Positions 5,803 to 11,753 of a DNA stretch of 11,753 nt are shown piece by piece. The position numbers and the translations under genes are program-made. The notes under the pieces were generated by a model. It did no database searches. It was not told where the DNA came from and saw only the letters and a list, made by a program, of their open reading frames with translations. Each line of letters opens with the position of its first letter. Position 1 is the first letter of the stretch. Source of the stretch: Euryarchaeota archaeon SCGC AAA252-I15 (lineage in GTDB: Archaea > Altiarchaeota > Altiarchaeia > IMC4 > SCGC-AAA252-I15); the NCBI GenBank assembly GCA_000402775.1, contig AQSC01000022.1, forward strand, positions 1 through 11,753. Reading direction: 5' to 3'.

Positions 5803-8306
5803 TCGTCCGGAAAAAAGTCGTGGCTATGGAGTTCGGATTATTCTCTTCACGAATGATTCAAAAGTTTTCAAGTGCAAGGATTTACACTCCAAGAACATAC
5901 GACGACGACGGATATCCTGTTGAAGGGGGATTGATGGACCCCAGGTTAGGCGTTATTGATCCTGGAATCCGCTGCAAGACTTGTGGCGGAAGACTTGGAG
6001 AGTGTCAGGGACACTTCGGCCACATCCAGCTAACCCGACCCGTAATCCACGTCGGATACGCAAGAGAAGTGTACAATCTCCTCCGGGCAACATGCAGGTC
6101 ATGCTCAAGAATCCTTGTACCAGAAGACGACTTAACCCCATTCAAAAATAGAAAGCTTACCGATTACGACATCGATACTTTATGGGATAAGTCCATAAAG
6201 CTTACCAACAACCAGAGCAAGTGCCCTCATTGCGAGAACAAGCAAGTCAAAATAAAGTTTGTGAGGCCGTACTCCTACTATGAGGATGAAAACAACCTTC
6301 TGGTAACTGATGTGAAGGAGAGGTTTGAAAGAATTACCGAGGATGATCTAGCGTACTTTGGGATAAAGATCAGGCCTGAATGGATGGTTCTCCCAGTCAT
6401 ACCCGTTCTTCCAATTACAACACGACCGTCCATAACTCTCGAATCATCTGATAGGAGTGAAGATGACTTAACCCACAAGCTCGTGGACATACTTCGAATC
6501 AATCAAAGGCTTGAGGAGAACATAAACTCTGGGGCCCCACAGCTTATCATAGAGGATCTCTGGGATCTGTTGCAGTATCACGTCGCAACATACTTTGACA
6601 ACGGTATAACAGGAATCCCCCCAGCCCGACACAGGTCAGGAAGACCCTTGAAAACCATAGCACAACGACTAAAAAGCAAGGAAGGCCGATTCAGAAACAA
6701 TCTTTCAGGAAAAAGAGTTAACTTTTCAGCAAGAACTGTCATAGGGCCAGACCCCAACTTAAGCATTGGGGAAGTTGGAGTACCCTATCCAGTAGCACTC
6801 GAGCTTACCGTCCCGGATGAGGTGAGCGAGCGAAACATAGGCCGGCTCAAGGACATGGTGAAAAACGGGCCTTCAATACACCCTGGAGCCCACAACCTGT
6901 TTTCCGAGGGAAGGCGTAAGAGAATCCTTGAAGACACGAAAGACGAGATTGCAAAGACGCTAAAAATTGGCGACATCGTGGAAAGGCATCTCATAAACGG
7001 GGACATAGTCCTCTTCAACAGGCAGCCTTCACTACACAGGCTTTCCATGATGGCGCATAAAGTTCGGGTGCTACCCTACAACACATTCAGGATAAACACT
7101 GCCGTATGCGCTCCATACAATGCAGACTTTGACGGGGACGAGATGAACCTTCACGTACCCCAATCAGAGGAGGCTGTGGCTGAGGCCGACATATTAATGA
7201 GCGTTTCCGAAAGTATTGTGTCTCCACGGCATGGAACCCCCGTAATCGGTGGGCGCCACGACCACGTTACTGGTTTGTATCTTCTTACACGTGACAAGAA
7301 AGGTTTTAGTCGAGGTGAAGCACTCCAGCTTACCGCAAATATCATAGAGCTTCCACCCAAAAAGAAGACTTTTACAGGTACTGAACTTTTCAGTCTGATA
7401 CTTCCCGAAGACTTGACTATGAACTATCAAGGAAAGATTCCTGAAAATTATGTCGAGATAAAAAACGGAAAGATTGTGAAAGGAGTTATCGACTCTGCGG
7501 GAACTGAAGGAGACCTTTTACTAAGGATATTCCTATACTATGGGCCGAAAAGAGCTGAAAAATTCATAGACGATTCAACACATCTTGGGATTAAGTCAGT
7601 AATGAAGTTCGGCTTCAGCGTTGGAATCGACGAGTCAGACCTCGAAGATGCGGGAAAGAAGGAACTTAAAAAGCTTATGACTTCAGTGGAAACAAATGTT
7701 AACGAGCTCATAGAGGAATACAAGAGTGGAGACCTAAAAACCATTCCCGGAAAATCACCCCTAGAATCTCTTGAAGAATACATTATGGTGGAACTGGGAA
7801 AGGCGAGATCTGAAGCGGGGAGAATCGCAGGCAGCCACATAGGGTTAAACAATGCAATTATCATGGCCTTGACAGGAGCTCGGGGAAGCATGTTGAATGT
7901 AACCCAAATGTCTGGAGCAGTCGGACAACAAGCAGTCCGGGGAAGAAGGATTAACCGGGGATACCACGAGAGAACTCTCTCGCATTTCGAGCGAGGTGAT
8001 GTTTCCGCCGAAGCAGCAGGTTTCGTAAGATCCAACTTCAAAAGGGGACTGCGGCCTACAGAATACTTTTTCCACTCTATGGGAGGCCGGGAAGGTCTAG
8101 TAGACACTGCAATCAGGACAGGGCGATCCGGTTACATGCAAAGAAGACTCATCAACGCACTTCAAGACTTGTCAGTTCAACCTGACGGAACAGTCCGAGG
8201 AGACGACGGACTAATAGTACAGTTTTTATACGGAGAAGACTGCATCCACCCCATGACTAAGGGATGGTTTGAGGATGCACTGGCAGAGGTCGAAGCTTCA
8301 AAATGA
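5799..8306 (+). CDS. rpoA1: RNA polymerase subunit A' (largest-subunit N-terminal part)
   Basis: N-terminal two thirds of the largest RNA polymerase subunit, with the catalytic magnesium site. Product of 835 residues, somewhat shorter than many archaeal A' subunits (about 870-910). Seen in order: MEFGLFSSRMIQKFS start region, TYDDDGYPVEGGLMDPRLGVIDPG (33-56), clamp zinc site Cys59, Cys62, Cys69, His72, a second zinc site Cys99, Cys102, Cys142, Cys145, the hybrid-binding RFRNNLSGKRVNFSARTVIGPDPNL, the catalytic NADFDGD at residues 441-447 (Asp443, Asp445, Asp447 hold the metal), and the bridge-helix region (GREGLVDTAIRTGRSGYMQRRL) near the C-terminus. No intein lies at the catalytic motif, where some archaea carry one. 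It ends at VEASK, and its stop overlaps the rpoA2 ATG by 4 bases, the normal A'/A'' split. Confidence 0.98.
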   Translation: MIVRKKVVAMEFGLFSSRMIQKFSSARIYTPRTYDDDGYPVEGGLMDPRLGVIDPGIRCKTCGGRLGECQGHFGHIQLTRPVIHVGYAREVYNLLRATCRSCSRILVPEDDLTPFKNRKLTDYDIDTLWDKSIKLTNNQSKCPHCENKQVKIKFVRPYSYYEDENNLLVTDVKERFERITEDDLAYFGIKIRPEWMVLPVIPVLPITTRPSITLESSDRSEDDLTHKLVDILRINQRLEENINSGAPQLIIEDLWDLLQYHVATYFDNGITGIPPARHRSGRPLKTIAQRLKSKEGRFRNNLSGKRVNFSARTVIGPDPNLSIGEVGVPYPVALELTVPDEVSERNIGRLKDMVKNGPSIHPGAHNLFSEGRRKRILEDTKDEIAKTLKIGDIVERHLINGDIVLFNRQPSLHRLSMMAHKVRVLPYNTFRINTAVCAPYNADFDGDEMNLHVPQSEEAVAEADILMSVSESIVSPRHGTPVIGGRHDHVTGLYLLTRDKKGFSRGEALQLTANIIELPPKKKTFTGTELFSLILPEDLTMNYQGKIPENYVEIKNGKIVKGVIDSAGTEGDLLLRIFLYYGPKRAEKFIDDSTHLGIKSVMKFGFSVGIDESDLEDAGKKELKKLMTSVETNVNELIEEYKSGDLKTIPGKSPLESLEEYIMVELGKARSEAGRIAGSHIGLNNAIIMALTGARGSMLNVTQMSGAVGQQAVRGRRINRGYHERTLSHFERGDVSAEAAGFVRSNFKRGLRPTEYFFHSMGGREGLVDTAIRTGRSGYMQRRLINALQDLSVQPDGTVRGDDGLIVQFLYGEDCIHPMTKGWFEDALAEVEASK

Positions 8307-9370
8307 GTGAAATGGAATTACCTGACGGGCTAATCAAAAAGTTGAAAGGTTTCAGCAAGAAAGAACAGGAGAAGGTTCTTAAAGCCTACAAGAAATCGAG
8401 GGTTTGTGACGGTGAAGCGGTTGGAACTGTCGCAGCACAATCGATTGGCGAGCCGGGAACTCAAATGACTCTTAGAACATTCCACTACGCGGGAGTAGTA
8501 GAATTGTCTGTACCTCTAGGACTGCCCAGGCTCATAGAGATAATCGATGCGAAAAAAGCCCCGAAAAACCAGATCATGACTGTTTACCTGACCGACAAAT
8601 TCAACAAAACGAAAAAAACCGCAGACACAGTCGGAAAAACACTCCGCGAAATATTCCTTAAAGAAGTCTGTAAAACAGAGATCGACATAGCCAACAAGGA
8701 GCTCATAATCAAGACGGACGATCCGAATGCAAAAGAGATAATCGAGAAAATTACCGAAGTCAAACCTACTCGAAACGTATTTAGGATTCAGGGGGAAACC
8801 CTAGCAGACCTGCAAAAACTAAGGTCTAAACTAGACAAAAAACGGGTTTCAGGAGTAAAGGGCATAAAAAGGGCGTTCGTTAGAAAACACGGTGATGAAT
8901 ACTTAATCTACGTTGAAGGATCAAACCTTAAAGGAGTATTCGATATCGAAGGAGTTAACACTCAAAAAACCACGACAAACGACATAACCCAAATACGCGA
9001 GGCACTCGGCATCGAAGCCGCGAGAAACGCAATAATCATAGAGGCAACAAAAGTATTAGACGACCAAAACCTGCAAGTCGACTTAAGGCACATAATGCTA
9101 GTAGCAGACCGGATGACAGTAACCGGGGAAGTACAGGCGGTAGGACGCCAAGGAATCTCCGGACACAAAGGGTCAGTGCTCGCACGCGCAGCATTCGAGG
9201 AAACCGAAAAACACATACTAAACGCAGCACTCAGAGGCGAAATAGACCGACTCCAAGGAGTTGCGGAAAACATTATCGTAGGACAACCAATACACCTTGG
9301 AACAGGCACCGTAAAGCTTACTGTAAAAAAAGACGGCATTGGAAAACCCACTTCAAGAAGTAAAAAATGA
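8303..9370 (+). CDS. rpoA2: RNA polymerase subunit A'' (largest-subunit C-terminal part)
   Basis: C-terminal third of the largest RNA polymerase subunit, with the trigger loop, part of the jaw and the end of the clamp. Product of 355 residues. The N-terminal stretch before the conserved block is short and lysine-rich (residues 1-34). Seen: GEAVGTVAAQSIGEPGTQMTLRTFHYAGV (37-65), the trigger-loop segment, then LGLPRLIEIIDAKKAP (72-87). Near the C-terminus are AAFEETEKHILNAALRGEIDRLQGVAENIIVGQPIHLGTG, typical of the family. The start is the ATG that overlaps the rpoA1 stop (ATGA); only a weak GAGGT at 8286-8290 precedes it, so re-initiation is likely. The stop overlaps rpl30e in the same way. 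Confidence 0.97.
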   Translation: MSEMELPDGLIKKLKGFSKKEQEKVLKAYKKSRVCDGEAVGTVAAQSIGEPGTQMTLRTFHYAGVVELSVPLGLPRLIEIIDAKKAPKNQIMTVYLTDKFNKTKKTADTVGKTLREIFLKEVCKTEIDIANKELIIKTDDPNAKEIIEKITEVKPTRNVFRIQGETLADLQKLRSKLDKKRVSGVKGIKRAFVRKHGDEYLIYVEGSNLKGVFDIEGVNTQKTTTNDITQIREALGIEAARNAIIIEATKVLDDQNLQVDLRHIMLVADRMTVTGEVQAVGRQGISGHKGSVLARAAFEETEKHILNAALRGEIDRLQGVAENIIVGQPIHLGTGTVKLTVKKDGIGKPTSRSKK

Positions 9371-9639
9371 CTGACATACAAAAAGAAATCGCAGACGCCG
9401 TAAAAGCAAAAACAATAGTAATAGGCTCAGCCAACACAGTAAAAGCACTTCAAACAAAAGAACTGAAATTCGTGGCAGTAAGCTCTAAGGCCGAAAAAAG
9501 CTTGGTAAACAAGCTGTTATATTATGCAGGTCTTTCAAACATACCCTGTCACATAATCGGAAAAACCAGCATGGAGGTGGGTTCAATGTGTGGTAAACCC
9601 TACTCTATCTCAGCTTTCGGAGTTCTCAGTAAAAAATAG
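9367..9639 (+). CDS. rpl30e: Ribosomal protein eL30 (L30e)
   Basis: Component of the large ribosomal subunit, shared with eukaryotes and belonging to the L7Ae/L30e RNA-binding fold. Product of 90 residues, slightly short for the family (about 95-105). The pattern fits: an N-terminal helix (IQKEIADAVKAKTIVIGSANTVKAL), a central strand KFVAVSSKA, and the C-terminal half with IPCHIIGKTSMEVGSMCGKPYSISAFGVL, which matches the conserved eL30 end with its Gly-Lys-Pro turn. Its place between rpoA2 and nusA is the standard archaeal order. It overlaps rpoA2 by 4 bases. It ends in TAG at 9637-9639, 8 bases before nusA. Confidence 0.93.
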   Translation: MTDIQKEIADAVKAKTIVIGSANTVKALQTKELKFVAVSSKAEKSLVNKLLYYAGLSNIPCHIIGKTSMEVGSMCGKPYSISAFGVLSKK

Positions 9640-9647
9640 TGGTTTTG

Positions 9648-10082
9648 ATGGGGTCTAAAATCCGGTTGGGGTCTGATGAAATAAAGTTTATAACCCTGTT
9701 TGAATCAATGACAGGGGCAACTGTAGTGGATTGTCTTCAATTAGAGAATACAGTTGGATTTCTCATTAAAAAAGGCGACATGGGTCGTGCCATCGGGAAA
9801 AAAGGATCAAATATCGAGAAAGTACGCAAAACAATAGGAAAAATCATATGGGTCATCGAATCCGATGAAAACCCGAAGGAATTCATAAAAAAGCTTTTCG
9901 AGCCCGTGAAAATCAATAAAATCCAATTTAAAGAGACAAGAGAAGAGAGGAATGTCCTCATAGAAGTAAATAAACGAGATCGCAGAAAAATCATAGGTTC
10001 TGAGGGAAGCAGGATAAAAATCGCAAGGCAATTAGCCTTAAGACACCATAAGATAGGCGACATCACAGTACAAGTTGTGTAA
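9648..10082 (+). CDS. nusA: Archaeal NusA-like transcription factor, two KH domains
   Basis: Short archaeal NusA, which consists only of the two RNA-binding KH domains and lacks the N-terminal polymerase-binding and S1 domains of bacterial NusA. It is thought to act in transcription elongation or termination. Product of 144 residues, normal for archaea. Seen: EIKFITLFESMTGA (11-24), the first KH loop GKKG in KKGDMGRAIGKKGSNIEKVRK (50-53) and the second, GSEG (117-120), in RDRRKIIGSEGSRIKIAR. ATG at 9648 is preferred. A GTG at 9639 in the same frame, sharing a base with the rpl30e stop, would add only MVL; neither has a clear ribosome-binding site. It is the last gene before a new promoter and therefore probably ends the polymerase operon. 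Confidence 0.94.
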   Translation: MGSKIRLGSDEIKFITLFESMTGATVVDCLQLENTVGFLIKKGDMGRAIGKKGSNIEKVRKTIGKIIWVIESDENPKEFIKKLFEPVKINKIQFKETREERNVLIEVNKRDRRKIIGSEGSRIKIARQLALRHHKIGDITVQVV

Positions 10083-10119
10083 GCGGTAAAGGCGTAAAAA
10101 AGTCTTGTGTCGACCGCTT
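10081..10119. repeat. Short inverted repeat between nusA and rps12
   Basis: AAGCGGT (10081-10087) and ACCGCTT (10113-10119) are exact 7-base inverted arms with a 25-base loop that contains the palindrome GTCGAC. The left arm begins in the nusA stop codon and the right arm touches the rps12 TATA box. It could form a hairpin at the end of the polymerase transcript or be a binding site for a regulator. The short stem and long loop make chance possible. Confidence 0.35.
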
Positions 10120-10126
10120 TTATATA
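10119..10126 (+). promoter_or_regulatory. Archaeal TATA box for the rps12 operon
   Basis: TTTATATA, directly preceded by ACCGCT. The expected start site is near 10146-10149, about 18 bases before the rps12 ATG. The leader has no GGTGA-type site, so translation likely starts from a short leader. It marks a new transcription unit starting at rps12. Confidence 0.72.
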
Positions 10127-10165
10127 CTAGAAACACCTATTATTTAGTTCACGTGTTTTTGAAAA

Positions 10166-10594
10166 ATGGGTAAAGGAGAATTCGCAGGAAAAAAACTCGG
10201 AGATGATCGGAGAAGGTTCAGATGGCATAAGGCAGACTATAGCATTCGAATGTTCGATTCCAAGCAAAAACACGATCCACTCGAAGGGTCTCCTCAAGCA
10301 AAGGGTATTGTCCTTGAAAAAGTCGGAATCGAGGCGAAACAGCCTAACTCAGCCATCAGAAAAGCCGTCCGAGTGCAACTCATTAAAAACGGCAAGCAAG
10401 TCACAGCATTCTGCCCGGGAAACAAGGCCATAACATTCATTGAAGAACACGATGACGTACTAATAGAAGGAATCGGCGGACGCAAAGGTCGATCCATGGG
10501 AGACATCCCCGGAGTACGATACAAAGTAATCAAAGTAAACGACGTTTCACTAAAAGAGCTAGTCAAAGGCCGGAAGGAGAAACCACACAGGTAA
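10166..10594 (+). CDS. rps12: Ribosomal protein uS12
   Basis: Small-subunit protein at the decoding centre, important for accuracy of tRNA selection. Product of 142 residues, close to the archaeal norm (about 145). Seen: the N-terminal basic segment MGKGEFAGKKLGDDRRRFRW, the decoding-site loop KQPNSAIRK (58-66) and the second conserved loop GRSMGDIPGVRYKV (108-121). The ATG at 10166 fits the family start. The upstream 83 bases hold its own TATA box but no clear ribosome-binding site. In most archaea with this gene order rps7 follows; here rps8 starts 3 bases after the stop. Confidence 0.97.
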   Translation: MGKGEFAGKKLGDDRRRFRWHKADYSIRMFDSKQKHDPLEGSPQAKGIVLEKVGIEAKQPNSAIRKAVRVQLIKNGKQVTAFCPGNKAITFIEEHDDVLIEGIGGRKGRSMGDIPGVRYKVIKVNDVSLKELVKGRKEKPHR

Positions 10595-10597
10595 AAA

Positions 10598-10987
10598 ATG
10601 AGACACGACTTACTAAACGACGCAATATCAAAGCTCAAAAACTACGAGCATTCAGGCAAGAAGGAGTGCAAGCTTGCCCCTACTTCCAAGCTTTTAGTGG
10701 ATATTCTCCACGTGTTTCAAAAAGAAGGGTATATCGGCGAGTTCGAGGTTTCAGAAAACTCTGTTGGCGGTGAGATTCGCGTGAAACTCATCGGCAAGAT
10801 AAACGACTGTGGAATGATTAAACCCCGTTTCGCATCTAAACACGATGAGCTCCAGAAGTGGGAGAAGCGTTTCCTCCCTTCGAGAGACTTCGGCATCCTA
10901 GTGGTTTCAACCTCTAAGGGATTGAAAAGCCACATTCAAGTAAAGGATGCAGGGGAAGGGGGCCGGCTTCTAGCATACATCTATTAA
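10598..10987 (+). CDS. rps8: Ribosomal protein uS8
   Basis: Primary 16S rRNA-binding protein of the small subunit, needed for assembly of the central domain. Product of 129 residues, the normal archaeal length (about 130). Seen: the N-terminal RHDLLNDAISKLKNYEHSGKKEC, LVDILHVFQKEGYIGEFE, and the C-terminal signature VVSTSKGLKSHIQVKDAGEGGRLLAYIY, which corresponds to the TSKG-SH-GG-LLAY pattern of the family. Residues 112-119 (GLKSHIQV) depart a little from the usual MSH-EA form. In archaea this gene belongs to the spc cluster, after rps14; here it directly follows rps12. Confidence 0.96.
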   Translation: MRHDLLNDAISKLKNYEHSGKKECKLAPTSKLLVDILHVFQKEGYIGEFEVSENSVGGEIRVKLIGKINDCGMIKPRFASKHDELQKWEKRFLPSRDFGILVVSTSKGLKSHIQVKDAGEGGRLLAYIY

Positions 10988-10993
10988 CTTATC

Positions 10994-11548
10994 ATGACTT
11001 CAAAAAAAAATTCTTCACAGGTTGAGGTGGAACTACCTAAAAATATCCAACTCGGAGTAGACGGAATGAAAATCACCGTTACAGGTGGAAAAGGGAACTT
11101 GGCAAGGGAATTTAAAAACCAGCAGATCACTTTCACAAAAAAAGATAACATTCTTCTAATAAAAAACAATTCTAAAAGAAAAAAGGAAACAGCGTGTCTA
11201 AAGACATTGCGGGCGCACGTCATCAATATGATTCACGGCGTAACTGAGGGAATCACATACGACATGAAAATCGTGTACTCCCACTTTCCTATGACTGTGA
11301 AAATAGATGGAAAACATGTCTTAATAGACAACTTCCTGGGCGAGAAAAACCCTAGAATCTCTGATATACATGACGGAGTGACTGTTGAAGTCAATGGAGC
11401 GGATGTGAAGGTTTCTGGATTAAGTAAGGATGCTGTCTCCCAGACTGCGGCAAACATCGAGCAGGTCACGAAAATCAAAAACCTTGATCCAAGGGTTTTT
11501 CAAGACGGTATCTACATTACTTCAAAAGATGGTAAACCAGTAAGATAA
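10994..11548 (+). CDS. rpl6: Ribosomal protein uL6
   Basis: Large-subunit protein near the sarcin-ricin loop and the factor-binding site. Product of 184 residues, normal for archaea. It has the two-repeat L6 fold: first half VDGMKITVTGGKGNLAREF, second half HFPMTVKIDGKHVLIDNFLGEKNPR (97-121), and the C-terminal signature NLDPRVFQDGIYI (163-175). The ATG at 10994, 6 bases after the rps8 stop, is the only suitable start; no GGTGA site precedes it. Codons 3-6 contain a run of nine A (11002-11010), a possible slippage site, but the frame is intact. The order rps8-rpl6 is that of the spc operon, where eL32 follows. Confidence 0.96.
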   Translation: MTSKKNSSQVEVELPKNIQLGVDGMKITVTGGKGNLAREFKNQQITFTKKDNILLIKNNSKRKKETACLKTLRAHVINMIHGVTEGITYDMKIVYSHFPMTVKIDGKHVLIDNFLGEKNPRISDIHDGVTVEVNGADVKVSGLSKDAVSQTAANIEQVTKIKNLDPRVFQDGIYITSKDGKPVR

Positions 11549-11549
11549 G

Positions 11550-11753
11550 ATGGCTGAACAAAAGGAGACGGTGAAAGAGAAGAAGGTTGGAAAACCAAAA
11601 ACCACTCTCAAGGAGAAAACCGTTAAAAAAGAGGTTAAGTCAGTAAATAAGACAGAGAAAACAAAGCCTAAGGCTACAGCCAAGCCTAAGGCTACAGCCA
11701 AGCCTAAGGCTACAGCCAAGCCTAAGGCTACAGCCAAGCCTAAGGCTACAGCC
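11550..11753 (+). CDS. Lysine-rich N-terminus of a truncated gene, probably ribosomal protein eL32
   Basis: The ATG at 11550 begins one base after the rpl6 stop, and 68 codons are open to the window end. The visible product (MAEQKETVKEKKVGKPKTTL and on) consists largely of Lys, Ala, Thr, Pro and Glu and ends in five KPKATA hexapeptides. No folded domain is visible. In the archaeal spc order the gene after rpl6 is rpl32e, and some archaeal eL32 proteins carry an N-terminal extension, so eL32 with an unusual histone-H1-like tail is the best guess. It rests on position only. A separate small basic DNA- or RNA-binding protein inserted here is the alternative. Tight spacing to rpl6 indicates the same operon. 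The 3' end is missing. Confidence 0.6.
   Translation, partial: MAEQKETVKEKKVGKPKTTLKEKTVKKEVKSVNKTEKTKPKATAKPKATAKPKATAKPKATAKPKATA
11664..11753 (+). repeat. Five perfect 18-bp tandem repeats coding KPKATA
   Basis: The unit AAGCCTAAGGCTACAGCC occurs five times without a mismatch and in frame (11664, 11682, 11700, 11718, 11736), ending exactly at the last base. Identity at third codon positions shows recent expansion rather than selection on protein alone. More copies may lie beyond the window. Confidence 0.95.

Noticed and set aside
7098..7160. Possible intein at the RpoA1 catalytic motif
   Set aside because: NADFDGDEMNLHVPQSEEA is continuous; no splicing-domain motifs are present in A', A'', B' or B''.
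7538..8107. Long antisense open frame (189 codons) opposite rpoA1
   Set aside because: It lies opposite the strongly conserved bridge-helix region of rpoA1; the translation has no recognisable domain, and the frame is open as a by-product of codon use on the other strand.
10083..10165. Small RNA gene in the nusA-rps12 gap
   Set aside because: Only a weak 7-bp inverted repeat and a promoter are visible; the gap is too short and lacks a stable structure or its own terminator.
11522..11737. Antisense frame with a hydrophobic repeat (VALGLA-type)
   Set aside because: It is only the reverse complement of the KPKATA repeat and looks like membrane segments by chance; the plus frame follows rpl6 in operon order.
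11664..11753. CRISPR-like array
   Set aside because: The units are directly adjacent with no spacers and stay in one reading frame; it is a coding tandem repeat.

Overview
The window is a piece of an archaeal chromosome. The RNA polymerase genes are of archaeal type: separate H, B'', B', A' and A'' subunits. They are followed by eL30, a short two-KH NusA and uS12. Basal promoters match the archaeal TATA form (TTTATATA), and several starts carry a GGTGA ribosome-binding site. The division of the B subunit into B'' and B' is typical of methanogens, Archaeoglobus, halophiles and relatives; I cannot name the lineage from this piece alone.

Layout. Positions 2-1324 (+) hold the C-terminal part of an XPD/Rad3-family DNA helicase, cut by the left window edge. 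It converges on dapF (1321-2211, minus), and the two genes share a TTAA palindrome that gives each its stop codon. The 117-bp gap at 2212-2328 separates divergent dapF and rpoH and holds a strong TATA box for the polymerase operon. The operon rpoH-rpoB2-rpoB1-rpoA1-rpoA2-rpl30e-nusA (2329-10082) is very tightly packed: most junctions overlap by 4 bases (ATGA) or have gaps of a few bases. The 83-bp gap at 10083-10165 carries a second clear TATA box and a short inverted repeat. After it come rps12, rps8, rpl6 and the start of a lysine-rich reading frame (11550 to the window end) that by position should be eL32.

How the genes fit together. The large cluster encodes the catalytic core of RNA polymerase plus a transcription factor and ribosomal proteins, the usual archaeal link between transcription and translation genes. 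The helicase (repair or nucleotide excision) and dapF (LL- to meso-diaminopimelate, lysine pathway) are unrelated neighbours.

Points that stand out: (1) rpoH is interrupted by an apparent one-base insertion in a run of nine G, and its real start is a TTG downstream of the promoter; (2) rps12 is followed directly by the rps8-rpl6 part of the spc operon instead of rps7; (3) the last gene has a lysine-rich N-terminus with five perfect 18-bp repeats (KPKATA) that run to the last base of the window. I see no mobile element, CRISPR array, tRNA, rRNA or new defence-type system; most of the window is conserved housekeeping DNA.
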